Shown here piece by piece: positions 54,995 through 64,000 of a stretch of DNA of 64,000 nt (the first letter of the stretch is position 1; each line of letters starts with the position of its first letter). A model generated the notes under the pieces. That model did not search any database and was not told the DNA's origin. It saw nothing but the letters and a program-made list of their open reading frames with translations. The position numbers and the translations under genes are program-made. This DNA comes from Rugalucina vietnamica (taxonomy: Eukaryota > Mollusca > Bivalvia > Lucinida > Lucinidae), in NCBI GenBank assembly GCA_964017185.1, contig OZ024876.1:1362001-1426000 (forward strand). The letters are read 5' to 3'.

Positions 54995-55169
54995 AACTAT
55001 TTATAAAGTATGAGTACACAATTTATTTTAAATAATGTATACATGTACTGTAATATAATTGATAACTTCAAATGTAGGCTTTTTAACGCCGGTTCCCTGA
55101 AAAATACATATGATTTCTCGTCTCATTACACGCGACGTGAATTTTTCTTGCATTTTTCTTAATTTTCAG

Positions 55170-55347
55170 ATTGGGATATCATTTAATGAGCTGTATAATA
55201 CAAGATATTGTGGTGACGAAACACCTGCGCCTTATATAACCAACTATCATATGCTTCATGTTTCGTTTGTGACGGACTCGACCCTTGGGCTGCTCGGATT
55301 TCGATTACAATACAATTTCATCGAGTGTGGCTTAGACGTCACCTGCT
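55170..55347 (+). CDS. CUB domain exon, second half, partner of 53487-53698
   Basis: Acceptor TTCTTAATTTTCAG and donor TGTAAGTT. In phase 0 it reads ISFNELYNTRYCGDETPAPY, then MLHVSFVTDSTLGLLGFRLQ. This supplies the YCG..P strand, the V.F.TDS strand and the closing GF.LQY strand. Together with 53487-53698 it makes a ~130-residue CUB module, a little longer than usual, that enters and leaves in phase 1. It ends with FIECGLDVTC, so further cysteines follow in the next exon, which is outside what I can identify. Confidence 0.88.
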
Positions 55348-55393
55348 GTAAGTTTGGTCGTTTATAGTTACCACTGTTTGTCAATTAATATAC

Positions 55394-55425
55394 ATATGAG
55401 CCGCGTAATGAGAAAACCAACCGAC
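55394..55425 (+). repeat. MITE family 2 terminal fragment
   Basis: GAGCCGCGTAATGAGAAAAC, one TIR only. Confidence 0.6.
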
Positions 55426-55760
55426 TGACATGCATGCAAGCAAATCATTTATTTTCTTGTTTATTTGAGGTCAAGATCATACTAAAAAGATTTATGAGTT
55501 CAACCTGTTCCCCTTGATGGCTGATGGTACAGTCCAAGTATTGGTATAAAAGCAAGCGAAAAATGAGAATCGTCGTCCTGATGTCCGGTTATTCAGACAG
55601 TGCAGATCGGAGAAGCAGTAGGCATTGTCAATAATTATTGTAGTAATTGTCAACTAGTAAAAGCTTAGTGGCACGAAAGGTTTCTAAGGGAGCATTGCAA
55701 TACCTTGGCAGCAAAGCATTTCTTAACTTCATCATAGTGCTGAGAATTCCTGAGGCCTAT
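55426..55760. other. Unassigned stretch
   Basis: No gene or shared repeat recognised. Confidence 0.35.
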
Positions 55761-56040
55761 CATCAGGAAAACATGTCCGTGCAATATATACCCCATTAAA
55801 CCCCACTTTTATACAGAAAAACTGGGGTTTGCAGGGGTATGCCTATTTTTCTTATTTTTGCTCCAAAACATAGAGTGTGGGTACTCGATAGAACCGCCTC
55901 GCCGAGGCGGTTCTAACGAGTACCCACAATCTATGTTTTGGAGCAAAAATAAGAAAAATATCAAAAAAAATCTTCTGAAAATTTTCAAATTTTACACATG
56001 GAAGAATCTCTGTATATTGCATGGGCAAGTTTTCGTAATG
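55761..56040 (-). mobile_element. Foldback MITE family 1, copy 10 (complete)
   Basis: CATCAGGAAAACATGTCCGTG to CAAGTTTTCGTAATG. The palindrome is intact (ACCGCCTCGCCGAGGCGGTT) and both hairpins are present. Same length (280 bp) as copy 3, in the opposite orientation. Confidence 0.92.
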
Positions 56041-56540
56041 CAATTTAAACACCAACCGGCTGGTCTCAGACAAACTCTTGGGAAGTTCCAGAAACATATT
56101 GGCTATAGAGAGATAGCCATATAGACGCTAAGACTATAGGATAGCCTTGCAACTTAGAGTTGCAAACCATAGTGTTGCGAGAAGATTTGCTGGCTGGATA
56201 GTCTTTGAGAAGCATGTTGAGAACAGCTTGAACGTGTATATGTTTTCTGGTGATTATTCTGTTTTTTTTTTTTTTTGTTTTTTGTTTGTTTTTTTTTGTT
56301 TTTTTTTTTTTTGTTGTTGTTTTTTTCTCAATGGAATCCTAAACAAAATTGCAGACAAAGTAGTAAATAGTTTATGCATAGCCAATCATTTGGCAATCAG
56401 TCATGTGGAAAAGTTATAGTGTTTTTAGTGTTTTATTTGTTTATTTGTTCATAGAACCGCTCGGACCATAACCAAAACATTACACCAACACAAACGTTTG
56501 TTTTATTTCTTGTTATAAGATAGGCTTAACCCTAACCCTT
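56041..56540. other. Unassigned stretch with T-rich tract
   Basis: TTTTTGTTTTTTG-type tract at about 56262-56326. Just before the family-P copy is a short CCCTAACCCTT. Confidence 0.4.
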
Positions 56541-56899
56541 ACCACTGCAGAAGCTGAGGGTGAGGTTATGGCCATGTAAAATCGGTTTAAGCCCGCCAGT
56601 AACTTTGTGTTACTGATCGTTCCAAGTCGATACTTCTGTGGCGGTTCTTTTTGTTTTATGTCTTGGTGTTTGGAAAATTTTTTGTGCTGTTGGCGCCTTA
56701 TGTATGTTTTCATATTTTTAGTTAAGTTAAGGTGACTGAGTGGCCACCTATTGGGAAAATAGCTGCTCATTCGGCTTACGATATGTTTCATGGTATAAGT
56801 ACCTGACTGTTAGTTTGGTTTTTTCCCACCTCGGTTTTTGGAGTGGGAATCTTTTTCTGATTGCGCCTTTTCCTGATCTTTGCCTACTTGTACCTTTTT
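56541..56899 (+). mobile_element. Retroelement family P, copy P11
   Basis: Starts CACTGCAGAAGCTGAGGG, has the hairpin CAGTAACTTTGTGTTACTG and ends TTGTACCTTTTT. Confidence 0.87.
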
Positions 56900-56931
56900 A
56901 CAGTAGCGTTTATGATACATTACTGGTTCAT

Positions 56932-57460
56932 CCTGGTCCGTCATTACGTACAGGAAATTAAAGCAACGTATAAGTAACTAAAGCGCAACGTATAGTTTCT
57001 TAAAAATGGCGGATTTTGGTGGACACGAATCGGTGAGTAAGATTTGTTTATTGATTCTCATGTTCCTTTTTTGTTTATCTTAATCAAACACACCTTACGG
57101 ACCAGCAAAACTATTGTGTTATTTGCCTCGATCGGTACATTCTGCAGGAAATCACCCATTTAAGTATAATGTTCGACACCTTTAGACAGCTGATTGCCAA
57201 ATCGTGTGTTTTGAACTTCTCCGAGAAGAAAACCTTATATTGTGGTCAAAGTTCGATGGTAAATGGGTTGATTTTTGATGTCGAACATAGATACTGACCT
57301 AATAAGACGATCTGGCCCAAAAAAAATTTCAAATGTCCTTCGATAGCGAAATTATTAATGATTTTTCATTACAACGCATTCGACACCTAAAACGGTACAA
57401 CGAAAAAACAACTAAAACGTCCTAATTTTGGTAAAAAAAACCTTATTACGATACTGTATG
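56932..57460 (+). repeat. 529-bp inverted repeat, left arm, with a mini exon
   Basis: CCTGGTCCGTCATTACGTAC to CTTATTACGATACTG, matched in reverse by 62828-63356 with few differences. At 57006 AAAATGGCGGATTTTGG opens MADFGGHES, followed at 57033 by a strong donor GTGAGTAAG. The same ATG and donor are kept in the other arm. Confidence 0.88.
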
Positions 57461-57589
57461 TAACATTCTTTGTTACTATAGCGTTTTGTTTCATCCAAAG
57501 CTTTCATTTGTATACTTTTATCTCAAGATTTGCTGATATAGCTCACAGGTTAAACCCTAAAACATTAAAATAGGCATCAAAACCATCAT

Positions 57590-58330
57590 ATGAAGCCAAA
57601 CTCGAGTTTTATGGCGACTTAATGTTTAAATTTAAGAAAATTTTGGATGAGAGTAATGAAAAGACAAAATCTGATCATTTTGCTGTTAAAGTTAAAAAAA
57701 GATAGTCAATCGATATCGAAGAATCGGTTGAATTTAATGCAATATACTGCATGCTTAGTTTTTAATCCAGATACGGTAAAAAACTTTACTTTCCTCTTTA
57801 AGTGCACGCCGGTGGGTGCATGGGCCCTCAGACTCAATGACGGTACAGAACTAAAGCTGTCTTACAGATGGGAGGGACTTGACAACAAGTTAAGGTTACG
57901 GGATAAACATATGTCTCTGGTCGGGTCCACCAAGGTTGAAATAGTTGTTTTCTTTTGCTCCCGGCGGTTTTTCAGTGTCGGCGTTACTGTTGAGTCCTCG
58001 TTTTAGTTTCATCACAGTGTTTACATTTGTTTTCTGTGATGCTTCATTGACGAGCTAGGACGCTTCTATGAGAACCGAACATTGTTTGTTATTGAATCAC
58101 AGTAGACTAAGGGCGAGGTTTGGCGCCAGTAACACCGGTTTAAGCCCTCCAGTAAAATTTATTTTGCTGACCATTCCAAGGCGATTCTACTGTGATTCTT
58201 TATGTTGTATGTTTGGCATGTCAGCTTCTGTTGTATACGCTTAATTTGTATTTAGTTGAAGGAAGCCGGATGGCTACCTTCCTTGGAAAGAGCTAGTCAT
58301 CTTGCTCTTCATGTGTGTTGTCACATTTTC
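57590..58330 (+). pseudogene. Diverged relative of retroelement family P (P13)
   Basis: Coding text EFYGDLMFKFKKILDE, then TACLVFNPDTVKNFTFLFKC and TPVGAWALRLNDGTELKLSY parallels the family-P C-terminus and its extension. The 3' UTR keeps GGTTTAAGCCC and a hairpin of the same shape but different bases (CAGTAAAATTTATTTTGCTG, 58150-58169). It is a separate, older subfamily with the frame broken near 57640. Confidence 0.78.
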
Positions 58331-58433
58331 ATGTTCAGGCATCCTGAACCTTCTGTTGATCTATTATGTTTGTTCTTGTTAAGTCTATATCTTTCCCGCT
58401 TGGTGTCTGGGTTTGGATTTTAAATTTAATTGT

Positions 58434-58693
58434 GGCGGCCCCCGTGGCCGAGTGGTTAAGGTCGCTGACTTCAGTGCTCTTGATCATTCGATCATCTCCC
58501 CGATGTGGGTTCGCGCCTCGCACGGGGCACGAATTCATATGTGAGACAAGCCTTGTTCTGCTTGCGGGTGTGTCAGGTGGTTTTTATCCGGGTACTCCGG
58601 TTTTCGCCCCACCTACTGATTGATTCGTCTCGATATGAGTGAAAAAGCTTGAAAGGGACGTAAAACTGAATAAAAATAATAATAATAATAATT
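58434..58693 (+). repeat. tRNA-derived SINE, family A, copy 2 (complete)
   Basis: Head GGCCCCCGTGGCCGAGTGGT and B box GTGGGTTCGCGCCTC, long-variable-arm Leu/Ser type. The body has CAGGTGGTTTTTATCCGG and CGCCCCACCTACTGATTGAT, the tail GAAAGGGACGTAAAACTGAA, then (AATA)n. Confidence 0.85.
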
Positions 58694-59898
58694 GTGTCTA
58701 TTCCTGGGCTATATTTTCTACTTTATCTAGCGTTTAATAAACCTACATTGATTTTTTTTTTGCTGTAATTCAGGCCAGAATGTGTCAGTGATGCTGAACA
58801 ATTACCGACTGAGACGTTAAGCCAAGTGACACAAACTAACTAACCAGCGCCCAAAGAGAAGTTCCTGTTGCGACGTTGTTCCTGTCCTATACTTTCTGTG
58901 TAAATACAAAGTTATCAACTCGTTCAAGAATTTTTACGTTAAAACGTTTTTGCCTGAGCGCTGTGATAAGTATTTTGATAAATAAAGGGAAAAATCCACA
59001 TATACTTAAACCGTCTATAATTTGCATGTGCATGTACTTGTTTCGGTATATACACAATATAGAATGTGTATGTACATCAGATCCACCTCATGGCAACCTG
59101 GGTTAGAATTCGGGTAGAGGCATGCCGGAGGACCACAGACCATTAGCATCTGCGCCATCAAGAAATACGTTCATTGTGTATTCGCATTTTAAGTTATATA
59201 TATAATTAGGCTTGTACCTTTGATAGACTCCTAAGTCTGATTTGAAATTGGCATACTTACTTTCTTTCTTTCTTTCTTCTTTCTTTCTTTCTCAAATCAT
59301 TTCATATCCATTTTCAAGTTTACAAACACTAGGTGGGTGGTAAACGGTAGTGCCATGACCAAAAGAAAGGTGACAGACACATAAGCAGAAATTGGTCCAC
59401 CCTTTTGTGACGAGAGCGAGGCTCGAGCCTTCAGCGATTAGACGATCAAATTATGTAATCCATATCTGAAACATTCGGCCACGGTGGCTTCGGTGAACCT
59501 TCGTGGAGAATTCTGAATACAACCGATATAAATGGTCATAGTCCCGTAACAAAGATGACTGTCAATCCTCAGCTATTGTCAAAACCTCAAACAATCTTTT
59601 TCTAGAACCACAGGCGCTTGAAGTATTTTGCATTATAATCATAGAATAGCTCAATATACATAATTGACATATACGTACATTGCATCTAGGCCTCACTACA
59701 TTAACATTACTTAGCATTTAGGCTTAGTATAGGTAAACATTTAGTTTTGATGGCTATTTGGGTTCTAGATAGTTGTACAGTTTCCTGTCATCTCGGCCCA
59801 TGAAGCCTAGGGCCAAACTCTGGGGCTTTGTCCTTGCTGTAAATGACCTAGTGCATGATATTTAGGCTGCATTAACTCCGTTAACTGCTATTATAAAC
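58694..59898. other. Unassigned stretch
   Basis: Includes a (CTTT)n tract at about 59260-59293 and a possible degraded reverse SINE around 59410-59490 (CGGCCACGGTGG). No gene. Confidence 0.4.
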
Positions 59899-60057
59899 AG
59901 TGGCGGATTTAGAGGGGGTTCGGGGAGTTCACTCGAACCCCCCCCCCCCCTATGGGATCAAATTATTTCATTTTCATGGAGAAATTTCAGAAAAGTTAGG
60001 TTAATATAGGAAAACGAACCCCCTTTGTAAATTTGAACCCCCCTTCCAGAAAGGAAG

Positions 60058-60136
60058 CGGGTCAACTCGGCCTGATAACAACTCGGCCCGTGAGTCAACT
60101 CGGCCTCGGGTCAACTCGGTCGGGTCAACTCGGCCT
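60058..60136 (+). repeat. GGGTCAACTCGGCC minisatellite, left array
   Basis: Five imperfect copies of GTCAACTCGG. The inverted partner array is at 61527-61602. Confidence 0.9.
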
Positions 60137-60610
60137 CTTATTTTTCCTATTACAGGAAGGGTATTTTATAAGTATGTGCTGTTTTTAGATATGAATAATG
60201 ATTTTTAGGTTGGGATATATTCCGGATACGTACACAGAAAATATAGGATGGCATTATTTTAGTACATGTATTACAAACACATCATTGTGAACAATCAGGC
60301 AAAAGGCCCATAGGGTGTAAACTGTCTATAGGGTGACGAGCATGCTAGTTTATCAGTTTGAATTTGAGGCATCTGTGTATTATGGTAAGGTGTGCACACA
60401 TAAAACAGTATCGCAATTAAATAAAGTGTGGTTACTGTTTGGTTACACCCAATGGCAGCGGTAGGCCTACATGTATATTCAATTGTATGAGTAACATATT
60501 TTAATTCTCATGTATATTATGGAAGAGACGGACGAAAATAACTGGTTAAAATGAGAATTATATACAAGCGTTGCCTCATATCCGTCCCACGTGCTTTAAC
60601 CATAACTATA

Positions 60611-61504
60611 CTGAGCCAAACTTATAACGCAACACGGTTATGACATGTTTTTCGCATTTTAATGTAATGCATGGCGGTCTAGCACACATATGATGGTCAA
60701 CAATCGCCAGTAAATAAATTGGGTACAAAAATTTTGGTTTTCAGAGCATGGGTCACTGAGCTCAAATCTGATTGGTCAAAACTGTTATTTGGGTGGCATG
60801 CGTCTCCTAGTAGATTCTGGAAGTCAGTTTTAACACAGATTGCTTTTGTATGGATCGCCAAGTGAAGCTCGATGCCGTGATTGCAAATTGCCGTCCATTT
60901 GTACCCAAAATATTAAATCAAAGTTTGCATCATTGAAAACTAAACGTTTAATACTGAGCATTCCATTGAACACAATAGAAAATGGAATTGGTGAACATTT
61001 CTAACGGCGATTTTTTTTAATGAAACATTTGTAAAAAACATGTTCATTCCGTTATTCAGCATTGTGAAAACACACAATAGCATCCTATTGTGGATCAGGA
61101 CCGTCTGTAACAAATGTTAAAATGTGAGTAAACTTGAATTGTTTGGGGCAAAAATGAGTCTTCAACTCTGCACAAAATTGAGCAAAATTGATCTTTTGAC
61201 AGTAAAATTATTCATTGTCTAAAGTGGAGCAGGTGTAATCCTAAAAACCGACATTAATTTCTAGGGTACGAATACATGTCACATGACGCGTTCTGGAAAC
61301 TCACAATGCATTTCATTTTTTGCGAAGACCCTACCTCTGAAAAATGATTAATTTCTAGAGACACATAATACAGAATGTTACAACCAAGATGCGAGATGTT
61401 TCGATCGTCCGGCAATCTAATTCAGTTGAGACAAAGTTTATTTGATAAAGTTCCGAAGTATGATATGAAAAATAAACCAATGCTGCGTTATATGTTTGGC
61501 TCAG
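60611..61504. mobile_element. CTGAGCC-TIR element, intact copy
   Basis: 894 bp with TIRs CTGAGCCAAACTTATAACGC and GCGTTATATGTTTGGCTCAG, TA on both sides. No coding sequence. A rearranged copy is at 43708-44550. Confidence 0.85.
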
Positions 61505-61526
61505 TATATTATATACTTATATATAA

Positions 61527-61602
61527 GGCCGAGTTGACCCGACCGAGTTGACCCGGCCGAGCTGACCCGGGCCGACTTGACCCGGTGGCCGAGTTGACCC
61601 GG
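61527..61602 (-). repeat. GGGTCAACTCGGCC minisatellite, right array
   Basis: Reverse-complement copies (GGCCGAGTTGACCCG) with variants GCTGACC and ACTTGACC. Confidence 0.9.
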
Positions 61603-61632
61603 ATTCTTCCAGAAATCCTGGATCGGCCCCTG

Positions 61633-61811
61633 TATAAACAGCATCTGGATTTTTTCTGAAATATGAATGAAGCCATGAAACGTGAAATTGCAATTTGCAA
61701 TTTTGCATGCATCACTCATTTTCCAGAACACAATCCGAGATGCTGTCAGCAGTTAATATATGCCATGTTTAGCCTCCACACCATTCACTAGGTCGCTCAT
61801 TGCAACAGCAA

Positions 61812-61855
<44 letters not shown>

Positions 61856-61925
61856 CAAAGCTCAAAGGCGCAGATCAGTTGTGCATAAACTGAGAAGTTC
61901 AAAGGCGCCGATCAACAGATCTTAG
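61633..61925. other. Spacer with poly(T) and MITE family 2 hairpin remnants
   Basis: T-run at about 61818-61852. CAAAGGCGCAGATCAGTTG and CAAAGGCGCCGATCAAC (61865-61915) resemble family 2 hairpin arms. Confidence 0.5.
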
Positions 61926-62247
61926 AAAAAGGTACAAGTAGGCAAAGATCAGGAAAAGGCGCAATCAGAAAGAGATTCCCACTCCAAAAACCGAGGTGGG
62001 AAAAAACCAAACTAACAATCAGGCACTTATACCATGAAACATATCCTAAGCCGAATGAGCAGCTATTTTCCCAATAGGTGGCCACTCAGTTACCTTAACT
62101 TAATTCAAAATATGAAAACATACATAAGGCGCCAACAACACAAAAAATTTTAAACACCAAGACATAAAACAAAAATAACCACCACAAAAGTATCGCCTTG
62201 GAACGATCAGTAACACAAAGTTACTGGCGGGCTTAAACCGGTTTTAG
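61926..62247 (-). mobile_element. Retroelement family P, copy P12
   Basis: AAAGGTACAAGTAGGCAAAG to GCGGGCTTAAACCGGTTTT. It is truncated just past the 3' hairpin. Confidence 0.87.
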
Positions 62248-62655
62248 AAGCTGATCAGCTCCGTTTTTTTTTAATTTATAGACAGAGGAATCCCTTATTT
62301 TCTCCAAATAAAATATGCGAGTTCTCTAATTGTACAACACGTTTGTATTTGATCTGGTCGAGAACCCCGAAGACAGAATGTGGAAGTCAGTTTTGACCAC
62401 CTCTTAAAGTGTTCTCTACATGCATGACCATATAAGGTAAACCACTAAAAGTCAATGACAAAAGACAATGTACAGGTAGTTATCTTATTCACATACATAA
62501 AAGGTATGCCATGTAGTGAACCAGAACATTCAGGGTCAAAATCCTTAAATTAAGGGGGATGGTCCGGTAGTTTCTGATTGAAAAAATGAGTCGAGCTGAC
62601 ACAGCCGAGACTTTCTTGGACAAGAAAATTTGGATCGAGGTGACTCGGAACCCAT

Positions 62656-62656
<1 letters not shown>
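62248..62656. other. Unassigned stretch
   Basis: No gene recognised. GAGTCGAGCTGACACAGCCG near 62588 hints at another GGGTCAACTCGG-type element end. Confidence 0.4.

Positions 62657-62711
<55 letters not shown>
62657..62711. repeat. (TTA)n microsatellite
   Basis: About 18 uninterrupted triplets. It reads as poly-Asn on the minus strand but is not coding. Confidence 0.95.
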
Positions 62712-62713
<2 letters not shown>

Positions 62714-62825
62714 TGCCTATGCAATTGTAAAGTTTTTTTCTCACCTGTAAAACAATGATTTTCAGTTATAATTCTGATATTTTTTTAATTTTGCACAAGA
62801 AATAGATTGTGGGCAGACATTAAGA
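62712..62825 (+). mobile_element. Foldback MITE family 1, left-half fragment
   Basis: ATGCCTATGCAATTGTAAAG, TTCTGATATTTTTTTAATTT and AAATAGATTGTGGGC match the left half. The terminus is replaced by the (TTA)n tract. Confidence 0.65.
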
Positions 62826-62827
62826 GG

Positions 62828-63356
62828 CATAGTATCGTACTAAGGTTTATTTTACCCAAATTAGAACGTTTTAGTTGTTTTTTCGTTGTACCGTTTTAGG
62901 TGTCGAATGCGTTGTAATGAAAAATCATTAATAATTTCGCTATCAAAGGACATTTGAAATTTTGTTTGGGCCAGATCGTCTTATTAGGTCAGTATCTATG
63001 TTCGACATCAAAAATCAACCCATTTACCATCGAACTTTGACCACAATATAAGGTTTTCTTCTCGGAGAAGTTCAAAACACACGATTTGACAATCAGCTGT
63101 CTAAGGGTGTCGAACATTATACTTAAATGGGTGATTTCCTGCAGAATGTACCGATCGAGGCAAATAACACAATAGTTTTGCTGGTCCGTAAGGTGTGTTT
63201 GATTAAGATAAACAAAAAAGGAACATCGGAATCAATAAACAAATCTTACTCACCGATTCGTGTCCACCAAAATCCGCCATTTTTTTAAGAAACTATACGT
63301 TGCGCTTTAGTTACTTATTCGTTGCTTTAATTTCCTGTACGTAATGACGGACCAGG
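62828..63356 (-). repeat. 529-bp inverted repeat, right arm, with the mini exon
   Basis: Reverse complement of 56932-57460. The ATG (minus strand, 63280) and donor GTGAGTAAG are unchanged, as is the reading MADFGGHES. Confidence 0.88.
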
Positions 63357-63804
63357 GTGTGGTTCGTCGAAAATGATTTGCCTAGATGACTGTCTAGGGT
63401 CAGTTTATTGAAGCTGTGGTCAAAATCAGAGTGTTAAACTTCATTTGTAAAATTGAAAGTGTAAGCGTGTGATGCTGTTAAGAACGCTGCCCAGAGATGA
63501 ATTTCATTCATCGAAAATCACTCTTCGATTCTTTTTGCAATGGTGACATGGTATCGATTTCTGCACTGCAAGTAGATTTTAGCATAAACGTAAAAGTCTG
63601 CTAAACTTGCGTTACGTCACGTTGGCGTTTGACGTATTGATCACGGACTCATTATTATTTGCGAAAGGTAATGAAAAGACTTTTATAAAAACTGTGACCT
63701 CCATTCATAACGTTGACGTGACACTTATGACTCAAACGTACACATTGTAAGCACCGATAACGGATTAATGGTTTCACTGTCGAGAAGACAAATGTCTCGT
63801 TTGA
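63357..63804. other. Unassigned stretch
   Basis: No gene or shared repeat recognised. Confidence 0.35.
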
Positions 63805-64000
63805 CATTACGAAAACATGCCCAAGCACTATACAGAGACTTTTGAAAAATTTTGATATTTTTCTTATTTTTGCTCAAAACTTTTTGCTCGGCGAGGCGGT
63901 TCTAACGAATACCCACAATCTATGTTTTGGAGCAAAAATAAGAAACTTATGCATACCCCTGCAAACCCCAGTTTTACTATATAAAAGTGGGGTTCAAGGG
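63805..64000 (+). mobile_element. Foldback MITE family 1, copy 11, cut by the window end
   Basis: CATTACGAAAACATGCCC, one palindrome arm (GGCGAGGCGGTTCTAACG) and the outer hairpin up to GTGGGGTTCAAGGG, where the window stops. Confidence 0.85.

Larger units (their letters stand above)
59899..61632. mobile_element. hAT-like non-autonomous element
   Basis: The ends CAGTGGCGGATTTAGAGGGG and, reversed, CAGGGGCCGATCC fit hAT termini. TATAAA is found immediately outside both ends (59893-59898, 61633-61638), a partial target duplication. Inside each end is an array of GGGTCAACTCGGCC, pointing inward. There is no transposase. It contains the CTGAGCC element at 60611-61504. Confidence 0.65.

Noticed and set aside
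56528..56542. Telomere-like CCCTAACCCTT
   Set aside because: Only two units, so not an interstitial telomere array.
62550..62744. Poly-Asn protein
   Set aside because: Translation of the (TTA)n microsatellite.

Overview
This window is eukaryotic, AT-rich, intron-bearing DNA, most likely from a mollusc (bivalve or gastropod; inference). The evidence is tRNA-derived SINEs with a 'gggacgttaa' type tail, inverted-repeat elements ending in GCTCACCTGAG and AGCTCGCCTG (which I associate with molluscan genomes), BEL/Pao and Ty3/gypsy elements, and a CUB-domain gene with phase 0 and phase 1 introns. There are no operons, prokaryotic genes or CRISPR arrays. Almost everything here is transposable element, much of it nested.

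Host gene. Four plus-strand exons encode CUB-domain pieces: 15692-15839, 45014-45170, 53487-53698 and 55170-55347. The last two join in phase 0 to form one complete CUB module that begins and ends in phase 1. The first two are second-half exons with the same phase pattern. They look like parts of one extracellular multi-CUB gene, or a cluster of such genes, whose introns are full of repeats. I could not find the missing first-half exons.

Layout. 1-2700: two SINEs and a LINE tail. 2706-12634: a foldback MITE split by a 9.65-kb Ty3/gypsy element on the minus strand. That element has 1.05-kb LTRs, a CTCG target duplication, an RGG-rich gag, a frame-broken pol, a deleted integrase core and an extra SGNH-hydrolase-like ORF upstream of gag. 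12.9-18.9 kb: LINE fragments, many 3' ends of one retroelement family (here family P), two MITE families and a CUB exon. 19.0-22.6 kb: a TA-flanked element packed with TTACGCGTAA motifs. 23.85-39.34 kb: a region bounded by inward-facing doubled mariner-like termini. It holds a tandem SINE-like duplication, a BEL/Pao element (gag at 26.9 kb, pol at 33.9-37.2 kb) and, between those parts, a minus-strand Gmr1-like Ty3 fragment with gag-PR-IN order. 40-42.8 kb: a LINE disrupted by a 1.85-kb family-P insertion carrying a reverse transcriptase. 45.3-48.8 kb: four-level nesting with a ~148-bp tandem array containing TGACCTTGACCT motifs. 49.1-51.2 kb: a giant foldback with 863-bp arms. 51.4-53.5 kb: a ~545-bp inverted repeat between two half-MITEs. 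53.5-56 kb: CUB exons tightly flanked by MITEs. 56.9-63.4 kb: 529-bp inverted repeats around a hAT-like element, SINEs and family-P copies. The window ends inside another MITE copy.

How the parts relate. The recurring units are (i) foldback MITE family 1, about a dozen copies or pieces, each built round a ~75-bp near-perfect palindrome; (ii) retroelement family P, about thirteen 3'-anchored copies with a covarying 3' hairpin; and (iii) several TA-flanked TIR families. Insertion order can be read directly in several places (repeat A, then MITE, then gypsy; LINE, then P; P, then MITE 2). All mobile-element genes seen are broken or truncated. The CUB exons are the only credible host coding sequence.
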